From NCBI RefSeq assembly GCF_000737715.1, contig NZ_JPRN01000001.1, positions 372,001 to 436,000 on the forward strand: a DNA stretch of 64,000 nucleotides, given 5' to 3'. This DNA is from Chryseobacterium sp. JM1. GTDB lineage: Bacteria; Bacteroidota; Bacteroidia; Flavobacteriales; Weeksellaceae. The notes under the pieces were generated by a model, which was not told the origin of the DNA, made no database searches, and saw nothing but the letters and a program-made list of their open reading frames with translations. Positions within the stretch are counted from its first letter, which is position 1. Every line of letters begins with the position of its first letter. Positions 18,054 through 28,003 of this stretch are shown piece after piece. The position numbers and the translations under genes were made by a program.

Positions 18054-18569
18054 TTATATGCAGAGAAGAATCACTGAAATAATAAGGCCTGCAATCGCAA
18101 ACTTGATTCCTCTTTTAAAGGCTTTTGTCTTTGGATTGAACATCCAGAAACTGGAGATTACAAAGAAAAATAAAGAGATCCCGAAAAATGTATTCAGAGG
18201 GGATAATGTTTCCTTGGACTGGGATTTATGAAGTTTCACCATCTTGTCCAGAACGAAAGGAAGTTCTTTTTTTGCATATTTTGCCTTTCCGGAGGCTGCA
18301 TCGTATGTTCCCTGCTTAAAGTATAAGATATTTCCTTCGGTTTTTTCCACTTCCAGCCCTTTGATCTTTAACTCCTTACCTAATTCTTTTTCAGAAAGAT
18401 TCACAGCAACTGTTTTCTCATATTTTTTTTCCTTTTTCAGGAAATCAGTATCTCTGTAAACGAGGAGAACTCCGCTTACTGCATATACAGCCATTATTCC
18501 TGCAAGAAAAAAGCCCAGATAACGGTGCGTAATTCTCATGAAACTTCTTGTGTCCTTGATCTTATCCAT
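18054..18569 (-). CDS. PepSY-associated membrane protein
   Basis: A 171-residue inner-membrane protein. It has a first helix HRYLGFFLAGIMAVYAVSGV (residues 15-34), a periplasmic PepSY-like region of about 75 residues, and two further helices from about 120 on. The helix HRYLG-GIMAVYAVSGVLLVY matches PepSY-associated TM proteins, which are often ferric reductases or partners of siderophore receptors. It lies 87 bp downstream of a siderophore receptor on the same strand, so a role in iron release after siderophore uptake is likely. Confidence 0.85.
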   Translation of the reverse strand: MDKIKDTRSFMRITHRYLGFFLAGIMAVYAVSGVLLVYRDTDFLKKEKKYEKTVAVNLSEKELGKELKIKGLEVEKTEGNILYFKQGTYDAASGKAKYAKKELPFVLDKMVKLHKSQSKETLSPLNTFFGISLFFFVISSFWMFNPKTKAFKRGIKFAIAGLIISVILLCI

Positions 18570-18656
18570 ATCGTATTGTTTTTGTTTTAATTTAAAAAAG
18601 GAAACTGCAAAAATGCAATTTCCCCTTTGATTGATGAAATTATTCGTTCTTTAATT

Positions 18657-20927
18657 CTAAAGTTTGTACGTCAATGTGAAATAATAGTTTCTTGGAGTAA
18701 TAGGGTTTACCGAGTAATTTTCGTGCACGTTATAGTTCACTACATCGAATAAGTTCCCAACTTTCCCTTGGATAGAGAATTTTTTCCACTCGTAGCCTAC
18801 AGAAACGGTTACTGTGGTGTAGTCTTTTAATTCGAACATTCTGCTTACCCCATTTCTTGCAGCTAAGCTGTTACTTCCGGTTTTTGTATCATTCCATCCA
18901 GCCAAACGATTACCAATGTAATAAGCACCTGCCCCTATTTTAAGTCCCTTTGCAAAACGTGTAAATTTATAGAAAACCGACGCGTTGGCTGTGGTAGCAG
19001 GAGTTCGTACAAGTCTCTGTTCTTCTACATATCCGAATTGTTCAGGTGTATCAAGATATACGGAATTATTATATGAGAAACCACCTATAATAGATAAATT
19101 TTCATTAGGATTTCCTGTAATATCCAATTCAACTCCACGGCTTCGCATTTTTCCTGCAAAATCTTTTAAAAGTCCGTTAGGATCAATCTGTAACCCAGCA
19201 TCATTTAGAGCAACCTGATAATAATTTTTGTATAAAATCTGATAAACAGTAAGGTTAATGGCCACAGCATTGTTCCATAGATTTTTCTTTGCTCCAACTT
19301 CATATTGGTCAATATATGTAGGCTTCAGTGCCTGATCTTCTCTGTCTAAACCAACGTTATTGGAGAATGAATTGGTATAAGTAGCAAAGACAGAAAGATT
19401 ACTGTTTGGCATATAAACAATACCCGCTTTCGGTGAAATAGCCATATCGGAAGAACTTGAAAACGGTACGTATGGAGTGGTATTGTCCTTAAAGTTTTCT
19501 TTTCTTGTGCTTTTATTTTCTACATAAGACCATCTCAATCCAGCCAGAACCTTAAACTGCTTGGAAATACTGATGTAATCCTGGGCATAAACTCCTATTC
19601 TTTGTGTAGGAATTCTTGTACGTTCAAATTTTGCTGCGTGTTCAGAAGTTGGCATGCTTCCTCCTGCCCATGTTGATGGATCATCTAAGTAAACTAGACC
19701 GTTAGGGTTTCCATTGGTTCCGAATAAATAAGAAGTTCCATAGACTGCTTTTTTAGGATCAGCAATAGTAGGATCATAATAAGTATATGAGTCAGAAAGA
19801 CCATAATCAGCATCTGTTCCGATTAAAATCTTGTGATTGATCTTCCCGGTGTTAAACTCACCATTGATATTGGCTTGAAATGAAGTATAATTTTGTTCGT
19901 TGTACGTTCTGTTTAAAGGTCTTTTCCATACCAGTCGGTTATCTGCAGCATATTCCCATTGCACTCTTTCTGTTGAAAAATAATCCTTAGTGTAGTTTTG
20001 ATAAGAAGCGGTGGCATTTAAAGACCATCTTTCATTGAACTGGTGATTAAACGTAACATTGGTAGACAATTGCTCTACATTCTGATACTGCCAGTCGGTA
20101 CCCAGAAAGGCATTTCTTGAAAGCAGATTATTCATAGAGTAGCTTTTGTCTGCATTGGTGAAAGCGCCAATCCCGAAATCCGGAGTGAAATTATTTTTAA
20201 GATAATCCGCTTCTACAATTAACTGAGATTTTGGACTTAAATTAAATAAGAATGAAGGATTAAAATAATATTTCTCAGATTGTACCACATCTCTGAAACT
20301 TTCAGCATATTCGTAAGCACCATTTACTCTGAATGCAATATTTTTAGATATCGGACCATAAAGATCAACAGTTGGCTTATATGAATTCCAGCTTCCCCCA
20401 TTAAGTCCTATACTTCCTCCGAAATTAAATTTAGGCTTTTTAGTGATCATATTAATGATTCCTCCCGCAGCCGTATTTCCGTAAAGCATTGCATTAGCTC
20501 CTTTCAATACTTCAACTCTCTCCAAACCACTTACCTCCGGAAAAACACCACTGTTGATTCTCGATCCGTTTTTAAAGATGTTATCATTTCCCAAAATGAA
20601 ACCACGGCCTCCAAAACTGTCCTGAGAATTTCCTCTGGATGAAGTCACATACATACCGTTGATATTCTGAATAACATCGCTCAGTTGTTTTGCCTGTTGC
20701 TGCTCAATAATTTCGTGGGTTACGATTGAGATAGCCTGAGGATTTTCCATTACCGTAAGTGCTGATTTCGTAGATAATGTTCTTGCCTGGTTGGGATTTC
20801 CTGTTTTGTGAAGATTAATGTCTTCAATGGTTTGAGACCTGATGGTATCGGTTTCAAGGTTTTTCATCTGCGCACTTACAGATAGGGCGGCCAATAAAAA
20901 ACCTAAAGAAGCTAGTTGTTTTTTCAT
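18657..20927 (-). CDS. TonB-dependent siderophore receptor
   Basis: A 756-residue outer-membrane receptor for ferric siderophores. After a signal peptide ending SVSAQ, the plug begins around residue 50 with ALTVMENPQAISIVTHEIIE. It continues with SDVIQNINGMYVTSSRGNSQ, a classic siderophore-receptor plug, then GRGFILGNDN. The barrel fills the rest and ends NYYFTLTYKL with aromatic strand ends, as expected for TonB receptors. No N-terminal carboxypeptidase-like domain is present, so it resembles FhuA/FepA-type more than SusC-type. It is probably iron-regulated together with the downstream PepSY gene. Confidence 0.95.
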   Translation of the reverse strand: MKKQLASLGFLLAALSVSAQMKNLETDTIRSQTIEDINLHKTGNPNQARTLSTKSALTVMENPQAISIVTHEIIEQQQAKQLSDVIQNINGMYVTSSRGNSQDSFGGRGFILGNDNIFKNGSRINSGVFPEVSGLERVEVLKGANAMLYGNTAAGGIINMITKKPKFNFGGSIGLNGGSWNSYKPTVDLYGPISKNIAFRVNGAYEYAESFRDVVQSEKYYFNPSFLFNLSPKSQLIVEADYLKNNFTPDFGIGAFTNADKSYSMNNLLSRNAFLGTDWQYQNVEQLSTNVTFNHQFNERWSLNATASYQNYTKDYFSTERVQWEYAADNRLVWKRPLNRTYNEQNYTSFQANINGEFNTGKINHKILIGTDADYGLSDSYTYYDPTIADPKKAVYGTSYLFGTNGNPNGLVYLDDPSTWAGGSMPTSEHAAKFERTRIPTQRIGVYAQDYISISKQFKVLAGLRWSYVENKSTRKENFKDNTTPYVPFSSSSDMAISPKAGIVYMPNSNLSVFATYTNSFSNNVGLDREDQALKPTYIDQYEVGAKKNLWNNAVAINLTVYQILYKNYYQVALNDAGLQIDPNGLLKDFAGKMRSRGVELDITGNPNENLSIIGGFSYNNSVYLDTPEQFGYVEEQRLVRTPATTANASVFYKFTRFAKGLKIGAGAYYIGNRLAGWNDTKTGSNSLAARNGVSRMFELKDYTTVTVSVGYEWKKFSIQGKVGNLFDVVNYNVHENYSVNPITPRNYYFTLTYKL

Positions 20928-21115
20928 TTCTTATTTTTATGTAGAACAGTTTTAAATAGCGGCAAAAATAAGAATTCGGAAAGGATTAATTTAGAATTAA
21001 TAAAAATAATAAAATGATTTTTGTCATACTTTGAAGATGTGATAAAAACACCAGTTGCTGTCAAAGGCTGTTAAACTGAGGATTATTGAATATATTTGTT
21101 AAAAAATATATACAT

Positions 21116-22171
21116 ATGCAATTGGTAAAAGCAGGACTTTGTGCCTTTGGAATGAGCGGAAAAGTATTTCATGCTCCGTTTTTGAAAGAACATCCGGGAT
21201 TTTTTATGGCTGCTATCGTAGAAAGAAGCAAAGAAGAATCTAAAGAAAAATATCCGGAAGCTACCATTTACCGTTCGGTGGAAGAGATGCTTCAGCATGC
21301 AGATATTGAACTTGTGATCATCAATACGCCCGTACAGACCCATTTTGAATATGCTAAAATGGCGCTTGAGGCCGGGAAAAATATAATCGTTGAAAAACCC
21401 TTTACCGTAACCGTTTCCGAAGCAGAGCAACTCGTGAATTTAGCGGAAGAAAAAGGTTTGTTTGTAAGCGTCTACCAAAACAGAAGGTTTGACCGCGATT
21501 TTTTACAGGTTCATAAAATATTGAATGAAGGAAAATTAGGCGAGATCAAAGAAGCCGAAATCCGTTTCGACAGATTCCGTACAACGCCAAGCGGAAAACA
21601 GCACAAAGAAGATCCGCAGCAGACAGGTTCGGGATCACTTCACGATCTGGGTGCTCATCTTGTAGATCAGGCGGTACAGTATTTCGGATATCCTGAAAAG
21701 CTTTTTGCAGACGTGTTTTCTATGAAGGGTGAGGAATATGCCAATGACTATTTTGAGATCTTACTATATTATAAGAATAATTTAAGGGTAAGACTGAAAT
21801 CATCGGTCTTTACGAAAGAAGCGCACTATGCCTATAATATTCACGGAGAAAAAGGAAGTTTCCTGCAGGAAAGAACCGATAATCAGGAAAATGAACTGGT
21901 GGCCGGATCTATACCTGTTTACGGGAATGAATGGACGAAGCCATTAGAGGGAACAGACGGAATTTTAAATTATTTGAATGAAAATTCAGAAACAGAAAGA
22001 GAGCTCACTTCCAGCGATCCCGGAAATTATATGGATTATTACCAACATATCTATGAATATATTGTCTTTGGATATGCATTACCATCTCAGGGTAGAGAAG
22101 TGGTTCAGAATATGAAGATCATTGATGCTTCTCTGGAGAGTTCGAAAGGGGAAAAGGTGGTTTATTTGTAG
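21116..22171 (+). CDS. Gfo/Idh/MocA family oxidoreductase
   Basis: A 351-residue NAD(P)-dependent oxidoreductase. The N-terminal Rossmann domain has GLCAFGMSGKVFHAPFL, followed by the family motif AGKNIIVEKPFTVTVSEAEQL at about residues 88-108; this EKP is the hallmark lysine-proline. The C-terminal domain shows SGSLHDLGAHLVDQAVQYFG. Substrates of this family are sugars, inositols and similar polyols, and the specific one cannot be told. I use ATG 21116, since the longer frame begins ten residues earlier in an AT-rich non-family stretch. Confidence 0.9.
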   Translation: MQLVKAGLCAFGMSGKVFHAPFLKEHPGFFMAAIVERSKEESKEKYPEATIYRSVEEMLQHADIELVIINTPVQTHFEYAKMALEAGKNIIVEKPFTVTVSEAEQLVNLAEEKGLFVSVYQNRRFDRDFLQVHKILNEGKLGEIKEAEIRFDRFRTTPSGKQHKEDPQQTGSGSLHDLGAHLVDQAVQYFGYPEKLFADVFSMKGEEYANDYFEILLYYKNNLRVRLKSSVFTKEAHYAYNIHGEKGSFLQERTDNQENELVAGSIPVYGNEWTKPLEGTDGILNYLNENSETERELTSSDPGNYMDYYQHIYEYIVFGYALPSQGREVVQNMKIIDASLESSKGEKVVYL

Positions 22172-22270
22172 GAGAGTCTGAGAGTTTGAGAGTTTGAGAG
22201 TTTGAGGGTTTTAGAGTAAAAGCGTTGGGTATAAACCCTAATACACTCTTACTCTAAAACCCTCTAACTT
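22172..22270. repeat. GAGTTT repeat plus 16-bp inverted repeat
   Basis: Directly after the oxidoreductase stop, GAGAGTTTGAG is repeated about four times. GAGGGTTTTAGAGTAA (22204-22219) and its exact complement TTACTCTAAAACCCTC (22249-22264) then form a long stem, with a small inner hairpin GGGT-ATAA-ACCC. The structure sits between two converging genes and may serve as a bidirectional terminator or mRNA-stabilising element. Confidence 0.8.
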
Positions 22271-22272
22271 AT

Positions 22273-24165
22273 TTAAATTTCCTGAAGCTCAAGCCATCTC
22301 ATCTCATATCCCTCGAGCTTTTCAGAAATGGTTTCCAGTTCCGCAGAAAGCTTGGCTACCTTTTCGTATTCCGTTTCGTTATTGAGCTGATCCATGATCC
22401 TGGCACGTTTTTCTTCAAGTTCAGGCATTTCTTTTTCTATTGTTTCCAGTTCTCTCTGTTCCTTGAAAGACATTTTTCTTTTTGGGGAAGCAGGCTGAGA
22501 AACTTCTGGTGCTGCTACAACAATTTCTTTTACAGGTTCCGGTTTAGGAGGTGTATTTTTTCCCTGTGAATCCTCGCGGCTTTTCGCTTCTCTGTATTCT
22601 GAGAAAGTTCCTATGAAATCTCTGATTTTTCCTTCCCCTTCAAAAGCAAGAACATGGTCAATAATTCTGTCCATGAAATACCTGTCGTGAGAAACAATAA
22701 TCAAACTTCCCTGGAAGTTCAGTAAGAAATTTTCCAGTACAGTCAATGTAGGAAGATCCAGGTCATTGGTAGGCTCATCAAAGATCAGGAAGTTAGGGTT
22801 CTGATACAGAATATACATCAGGTGCAGCCTTCTTTTTTCACCACCCGAAAGTTTTGAAATAGGGGAGTATTGCGTCTGATCGTCAAATAAGAATAATCTA
22901 AGGAACTGTGATGCAGAGATCGTTTTCCCATTTGCCAGAGGAAAGTTCTCAGAAATTTCCTTAATGAAATCAATGACCCTTTCATCTTCTTTATACTTCA
23001 GTCCTTTTTGTGAGAAATATCCGAACTTGATCGTTTCTCCGGTTTCAATTTCTCCCGAATCTTTGGGCTCAAGTCCCTGAATAATGTTCAGTAAAGTAGA
23101 TTTCCCGGCACCATTTTTTCCTACAATTCCAACTTTCTCACCTCTCTGAAACTGATAGCTGAAATCTTTTAATAATAATTTATCACCATAGCTTTTGGAG
23201 ATATCTCTAAGCTCCAGAATTTTGTTTCCAAGCCTTTTCATTTCGAAATCGAGTTCCAGAGATTCTTTTCTTGTATCGGTTTTCGCTATTTTTTCAGTTT
23301 CGTAGAAGTCATCCTGTCTGGATTTCGATTTTGTCGTTCTCGCTTTGGGCTGTCTTCTCATCCACTCCAATTCTTTTCTGTAAAGATTATTGGCTTTGTC
23401 GATAGTAGAATTCATATTGTCCTCACGAATCATTTTGTTCTCAAGATAAGTCGCGTAAGAACCATTATGGAAATATAGGTTTTTATCCTCCATTTCCCAG
23501 ATAATTCCACAAACAGCATCCAGGAAATACCTGTCGTGAGTCACGAGGATTAATGTAATTTTTGCTTTACTCAGATAACTTTCCAGCCATTCTACCATTT
23601 CCACATCAAGGTGGTTGGTAGGCTCATCCATAATCAGAAGAGTATGACGGTGTTCCGCTCTGGTTTCAGTCAGTAATTTGGCCAAAGCCACACGTTTGAT
23701 CTGTCCTCCGGAAAGAGTTCCCATTTTAGCCTCGAGATCTGTAATCTTCAGCTGGGAAAGAATTTGCTTCATATCATTCTCCAGATCCCATGCTTTGTGA
23801 ATTTCCATTTCAGCCAAAGCTTTTTCAATGAAATCATAATCTGTGGAAAGTAATGATTTGTGATAATTTTTCAGAGCCTGAATAGGCGCAGAATCCAGAG
23901 TCATCATAAACTCGTCAATGGTCAGATCAGAATCAAACTCGATTTCCTGGTCAAATAAAACCACCTGGATGTCTTTATTGATCGTTACAGTTCCGCTATC
24001 TGCAATTTCTTTCCCCATTAATATTTTAAGAAGGGTAGATTTTCCGCTTCCGTTTTTGGCAACGATGGCTATTTTGTCACCCTCATTAACGTGGAAGGAG
24101 ATGTTTTCGAACAAAACTTTGATGCCATAAGATTTAGTAAGATTTTCGACAGAAACGTAATTCAT
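22273..24165 (-). CDS. ABC-F family ATP-binding protein
   Basis: A 630-residue soluble protein with two ABC ATPase domains and no membrane segment. Walker A motifs are GKNGSGKST and GKNGAGKST; the signatures are LSGGQIKRVALAKLL and LSGGEKRRLHLMYIL; Walker B is followed by DEPTNHLD and DEPTNDLD. Between the domains is the charged P-site linker, and the C-terminal 100 residues form a coiled coil, as in Uup. Members act on ribosomes or on DNA and stress responses; the substrate is open. I use ATG 24165, because the upstream extension is not family-like. Confidence 0.93.
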   Translation of the reverse strand: MNYVSVENLTKSYGIKVLFENISFHVNEGDKIAIVAKNGSGKSTLLKILMGKEIADSGTVTINKDIQVVLFDQEIEFDSDLTIDEFMMTLDSAPIQALKNYHKSLLSTDYDFIEKALAEMEIHKAWDLENDMKQILSQLKITDLEAKMGTLSGGQIKRVALAKLLTETRAEHRHTLLIMDEPTNHLDVEMVEWLESYLSKAKITLILVTHDRYFLDAVCGIIWEMEDKNLYFHNGSYATYLENKMIREDNMNSTIDKANNLYRKELEWMRRQPKARTTKSKSRQDDFYETEKIAKTDTRKESLELDFEMKRLGNKILELRDISKSYGDKLLLKDFSYQFQRGEKVGIVGKNGAGKSTLLNIIQGLEPKDSGEIETGETIKFGYFSQKGLKYKEDERVIDFIKEISENFPLANGKTISASQFLRLFLFDDQTQYSPISKLSGGEKRRLHLMYILYQNPNFLIFDEPTNDLDLPTLTVLENFLLNFQGSLIIVSHDRYFMDRIIDHVLAFEGEGKIRDFIGTFSEYREAKSREDSQGKNTPPKPEPVKEIVVAAPEVSQPASPKRKMSFKEQRELETIEKEMPELEEKRARIMDQLNNETEYEKVAKLSAELETISEKLEGYEMRWLELQEI

Positions 24166-24588
24166 TGGAATGTAATGGTTTGATATTGATTTTGTATTGA
24201 GCGGCAAAAGTACGAAAATGTAACTAGAAAAGTTTGACCTAATGCAGTGAATTAGGGGTAAGAAAATTAATATCAGGTGGCTGGAAGATAGAAGGGAAAG
24301 ATGGAAGAGGGAAGAAGGAGGCTGGAAGTTACTATTGGACAATAATTTTACTAGCTACCACAAAATTTGAAGAAGTATTTTTGAAAAAGTAATAAAACTG
24401 AATCTAGCTATGCTTTGGATTCAATAACCTCCATCCTCCGGCTTCCATCTTCCATCCAATAAAATATCAATCATTCTTAAGATTTATTTAATACCCATAA
24501 AGTAAATTTCCCCAAACACATTCCCTAATTTTGAATGAGCTAAGGCGCGATTTTTGCTGCCAAATAATGCTAAATCTTATTTAAAATA
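24166..24588. other. Divergent spacer with paired purine-rich repeats
   Basis: The 423 bp between the ABC-F gene and the nucleotidase gene hold no gene. At 24283-24332 the sequence is GGAAGATAGAAGGGAAAGAT and similar. Near 24427-24460 is its complementary type, CCATCCTCCGGCTTCCATCT. The two could pair across a loop of about 100 bp. A minus-strand -7 element TACTTTTG (24205-24212) lies about 40 bp upstream of the ABC-F start. Confidence 0.6.
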
Positions 24589-25101
24589 ATGAAAAAAGTA
24601 ATTGTCGACATGGACGGGGTGATGGCGGATGTATACCATCAGCTGGTGAAGTTTGAAAAAAGAGACTCCGGAAAAGAAATTGAGATCAAAGGTCTCGCTG
24701 GAATGTCTGAAATAGAAGCATTCCCGAATGGAAAGAAACACGTTAATGAAGTTGGTTTTTTCAGAACACTTCCGGTAATGGAAGGAAGCCGTGACGCTTT
24801 GGAATACATTAACAATAAATACGAACTCTATATCGTTTCCGCAGGAATGGAGTTTCCCAACAGCTTAAGAGAAAAATTTGACTGGTTGGCAGAACATTTC
24901 CCATTCATCAGCTGGGAACAGATCGTTTTATGCGGAAGTAAAAGAGTAGTCCACGGAGATGTAATGATTGATGATTATCCTAAGAATCTGGATCATTTTG
25001 CCGGGGAGAGATTAATCTTCACTCAGCCGCACAACGAACTGATTGAAAACGAAAATTACAAAAGAGTGCATTCATGGGATGACATCATGAATATCCTGTA
25101 A
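24589..25101 (+). CDS. 5'(3')-deoxyribonucleotidase, NT5C type
   Basis: A 170-residue HAD-superfamily phosphatase expected to dephosphorylate pyrimidine (deoxy)nucleoside monophosphates. The nucleophile motif VDMDGVMADVYH gives Asp7 and Asp9 near the N-terminus. The second motif is LYIVSAGMEF, and the acidic pair DVMIDDYPKNL is at residues 124-134. The size and motifs match the NT5C group rather than larger HAD enzymes. It stands alone, with AT-rich DNA upstream. Confidence 0.88.
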   Translation: MKKVIVDMDGVMADVYHQLVKFEKRDSGKEIEIKGLAGMSEIEAFPNGKKHVNEVGFFRTLPVMEGSRDALEYINNKYELYIVSAGMEFPNSLREKFDWLAEHFPFISWEQIVLCGSKRVVHGDVMIDDYPKNLDHFAGERLIFTQPHNELIENENYKRVHSWDDIMNIL

Positions 25102-25246
25102 AAAAGAAAAGTTTATACATTTTTTAGAATTAGCATCACAAACGGGTGATATTTTACATAAAATTTAACTAAAAGGATCTTAAATTTAATAAGCTGTTAT
25201 GAGTGTTCAAAGCCGGAAATAAAGAATTTTGCAGCAAACTTACACC

Positions 25247-26893
25247 ATGAAAAAACTGAATACTTTATTCTTACTTTTAGCCGCTTATTCTTTCCATGCA
25301 CAGGTAATTTCCGGAACGGTGATTTCCAAAAATGATAACCAGCCTGTTCCTTACGTGAAAATCGGGATAGAAAAAGAAAATGCCGGAACAGTTTCCGATG
25401 AGAAAGGAAACTTTTCCATTGATCTTTCCGGACTGGACGTTTCCCGAACACTCAGAATAGAAGTTCCCGGTTATGAGCCGTTTGCTGAAACCGTACAAAA
25501 TTTCAGAAAGCAGGATCACAGGCAGGTATTTTTAAAAGAAAAAGTTAAAAATATAAAGGAAGTCAATATTAAAGTAAAGAAACTGGTTGATAAAAACTGG
25601 GGCGTCAATACCAAAACGAAAAGTGTCCTGTATTCCGTGAATTCTAAATTTAAAAAAGAAGATTTCCTTGGTGAAACGGCTTTGGAATTTAATGCCAGCA
25701 AACGATCCAAGATCAAAAATATCAATCTGAATATTGCCAGCTACACTTCCGATAGGCCCGTACTGATGCGGTATAGTATTTACAGTGAGAAAAACGGATT
25801 TCCAAATGAAAATATTCTGGATGAAGAAATCACGGTGGAACTTACGCAGGATATGATCAAAGACGGAACCTATACACTGGATGTCAACGAGCATAATATT
25901 TGGGTGCAGGGGAAATTCTTTGTCGGAATTCAGTTTTTGAAAGAATTTGATGGTAAGATTAATATCAGTGCAGCGTTGTTCCGGACAGGATTTATGAGGA
26001 AATTTTATGGAGACTGGCACAAAATGACACTGGCGGCACCGGCGATCAATATAGATGTAAAAGTGGATAAAAATGCAAAAAATACCAGAGATGAAGCAGC
26101 AGCTTTAGGGGATGACCTTGAAGGGCTGGTTTCCGATGTGTCCCAATATCAGGCTGCATCTGAAAATTCCGGCTACGGGAAAAATGAATCTTCAGGGAAT
26201 TACATTGAATTAAAAGACACAAAACTTTACTACGAAATCTACGGAGAAGGAGAACCTCTTTTTCTTCTTCATGGAAATTCAGGAAGCATAAAAGATTTTT
26301 ACCAGCAGATTCCGGTTCTTTCGAAACAGTTCAAAGTGATTGTTGTAGATACCAGGGGACAAGGCAAAAGTACCGATACTTCTCACAGACAGTTTACCTA
26401 CATTCAATTTGCAGATGATATAAAAGCGCTTGCAGATCAGCTTGGATTAAAGAAAATAAATATTGCCGGTTGGAGCGATGGTGGAATTACAGGACTTGAG
26501 TTTGCTTTAAAATATCCGGAAAATCTTAATAAATTAATTGCCATTGGAGCCAATACTTTTCCTGAAGGTGTTGATGAAAGACTGGTTAACCATATGAAAA
26601 ACCAGCTTCTGGTACTGAATATTGAAAACAAACCGGAGAAATTCGACGAACGCAGACTGGTAACGATTATGCTGAAAGAACCTCACATCAGCAAAAAAGA
26701 TCTTTCAAAAATACAAAGCCCTGTTTTGGTAATCGCAGGTGATAAAGATGTAATCAAACAAGATCATACGGAAATGATCGCCAAAGAAATTCCACATGCT
26801 GAATTGAAGATCTACAAAGATGCGACCCACATGATTCCTTTTGAAAAAGCAGATGAATTGAATGCGGATATTTTGAAGTTTCTGGGGAAATAA
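25247..26893 (+). CDS. Alpha/beta hydrolase with carboxypeptidase-like domain
   Basis: A 548-residue exported protein combining two parts. After the signal peptide (ending SFHAQ), residues about 20-100 form a CarboxypepD_reg-like domain (GTVISKNDNQPVPYVKIGIE). A middle region of predicted strands runs to about 300. The C-terminal part is an alpha/beta hydrolase: oxyanion region FLLHGNSGS, nucleophile elbow GWSDGG, an acid near VIAGDKDV and the histidine in DATHMIPF. The combination suggests a surface or periplasmic esterase or peptidase. ATG 25247 gives the cleanest signal peptide. Confidence 0.85.
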   Translation: MKKLNTLFLLLAAYSFHAQVISGTVISKNDNQPVPYVKIGIEKENAGTVSDEKGNFSIDLSGLDVSRTLRIEVPGYEPFAETVQNFRKQDHRQVFLKEKVKNIKEVNIKVKKLVDKNWGVNTKTKSVLYSVNSKFKKEDFLGETALEFNASKRSKIKNINLNIASYTSDRPVLMRYSIYSEKNGFPNENILDEEITVELTQDMIKDGTYTLDVNEHNIWVQGKFFVGIQFLKEFDGKINISAALFRTGFMRKFYGDWHKMTLAAPAINIDVKVDKNAKNTRDEAAALGDDLEGLVSDVSQYQAASENSGYGKNESSGNYIELKDTKLYYEIYGEGEPLFLLHGNSGSIKDFYQQIPVLSKQFKVIVVDTRGQGKSTDTSHRQFTYIQFADDIKALADQLGLKKINIAGWSDGGITGLEFALKYPENLNKLIAIGANTFPEGVDERLVNHMKNQLLVLNIENKPEKFDERRLVTIMLKEPHISKKDLSKIQSPVLVIAGDKDVIKQDHTEMIAKEIPHAELKIYKDATHMIPFEKADELNADILKFLGK

Positions 26894-27074
26894 GTTAAGA
26901 ATGGAAGAGGGAAGATGGAAGCTGGGAGATATCGCAGACGATTGAGAGGTATCAGTCATTTCATTAACTGATTAAATTTTAAATTGATTTTAAAAGTGAA
27001 TAAGCCCGGGAGAAGTCATTCTTTCGGGTTTATTCACTTCCATCATCCAGCTTCCCTCTTCCTTTCGTATTAAT
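26894..27074. repeat. Purine-rich repeats in inverted orientation
   Basis: At 26898-26930 the sequence reads AATGGAAGAGGGAAGATGGA and on, while at 27041-27066 it is TCCATCATCCAGCTTCCCTC. They lie just after the stop codons of two converging genes. Between them, AAGCCCGGGAGAA and TTCTTTCGGGTTT (about 27002-27031) form a terminator-like stem. Together they form the shared 3' region of the hydrolase and lysozyme genes. Confidence 0.65.
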
Positions 27075-27938
27075 CTAATCCAGCGTCAGTCTCTTCAAAG
27101 ACCACGTACTTCCGTTATAGATATCAAGATCTACTTTGGTATTGATGCCATGAACGATTCCGTTTTCCGTAAACTGCCAGAAATCCCAGTGATCATTCGG
27201 GGTAGGAGAAGGAACATCATTGTAATTGGCCAGCCAGAGCGGATAACCATCGAATTCACCTTTCAGGAAATCTTTGTAATAATGATAGTAAGTGTAGATA
27301 ATTGGTTTTTCACCGTAGGTTTCCTCAACGATCTTACACCATACCTTCAAATCCTCGATCAGTTTTTTATTGGTCTTTCTTTTGGGAATTTTTTCGATAT
27401 CCAAGATAGGAGGGAGGTCACCGCTTTCCAGTTTTACGTTTGCTAAAAAATTATTGGCCTGGATGACAGGATCTTCATCAGCTCTGTAAAAATGGTAGGC
27501 TCCACGGATCAGATTATGTTTCTGAGCTTTTGCCCAGAATTCATCAAAATGTTTGTCGGCATTCCTGTTTCCCATCGTGGCACGCATCACTACAAATTCA
27601 AGAGGAATGGTTTTATTGCCGATGCTTAAACTGTCCCATTTGATATCTTCTCTGTTCTGATAATGCGAAACGTCAAAACCATACGTTTTATCCAGATTGG
27701 AAGAAAGTATTTTCTGAATCCTTAAAGTTTCTATTTCGCTGTTGTGAAGTTTTTTATGACTGAATTTATTAAAGTATAATGCGTAATAATAGCTGATAGA
27801 CTGCTTTAAGTAAAATCCCGTCCCTATTAAAGCAAGAATTAAAACAGCCAATATTACTTTTCTCCGGAAAAAATAATTCTTCCGACGGTTCTCATGTACC
27901 TTTTTGGCAGTTTTTTTGGTGTACTTTCTGGGTGTCAT
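27075..27938 (-). CDS. Glycoside hydrolase family 25 lysozyme
   Basis: A 287-residue membrane-anchored muramidase. A basic N-terminus precedes one helix, KVILAVLILALIGTGFYL (about residues 27-44). The GH25 domain begins GFDVSHYQNREDIKWDSL; the catalytic acidic pair is in PPILDIEK, and the signature WLANYNDVP and WDFWQFTENG motifs follow. It would cleave the peptidoglycan glycan chain in cell-wall turnover or competition. I start at the Met at 27938, because the frame extends only four residues upstream. Confidence 0.93.
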   Translation of the reverse strand: MTPRKYTKKTAKKVHENRRKNYFFRRKVILAVLILALIGTGFYLKQSISYYYALYFNKFSHKKLHNSEIETLRIQKILSSNLDKTYGFDVSHYQNREDIKWDSLSIGNKTIPLEFVVMRATMGNRNADKHFDEFWAKAQKHNLIRGAYHFYRADEDPVIQANNFLANVKLESGDLPPILDIEKIPKRKTNKKLIEDLKVWCKIVEETYGEKPIIYTYYHYYKDFLKGEFDGYPLWLANYNDVPSPTPNDHWDFWQFTENGIVHGINTKVDLDIYNGSTWSLKRLTLD

Positions 27939-28003
27939 AAAGTTTTGCAAAACTAACTTTTTTCACTACTAAATGCTAAATAAAATCAGTAAATTTGTGT
28001 ATT

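Noticed and set aside
24166..24342. Longer ABC-F protein starting at 24342
   Set aside because: The 59 extra residues are hydrophobic and low-complexity, cover repeat DNA and the promoter, and do not belong to the family.
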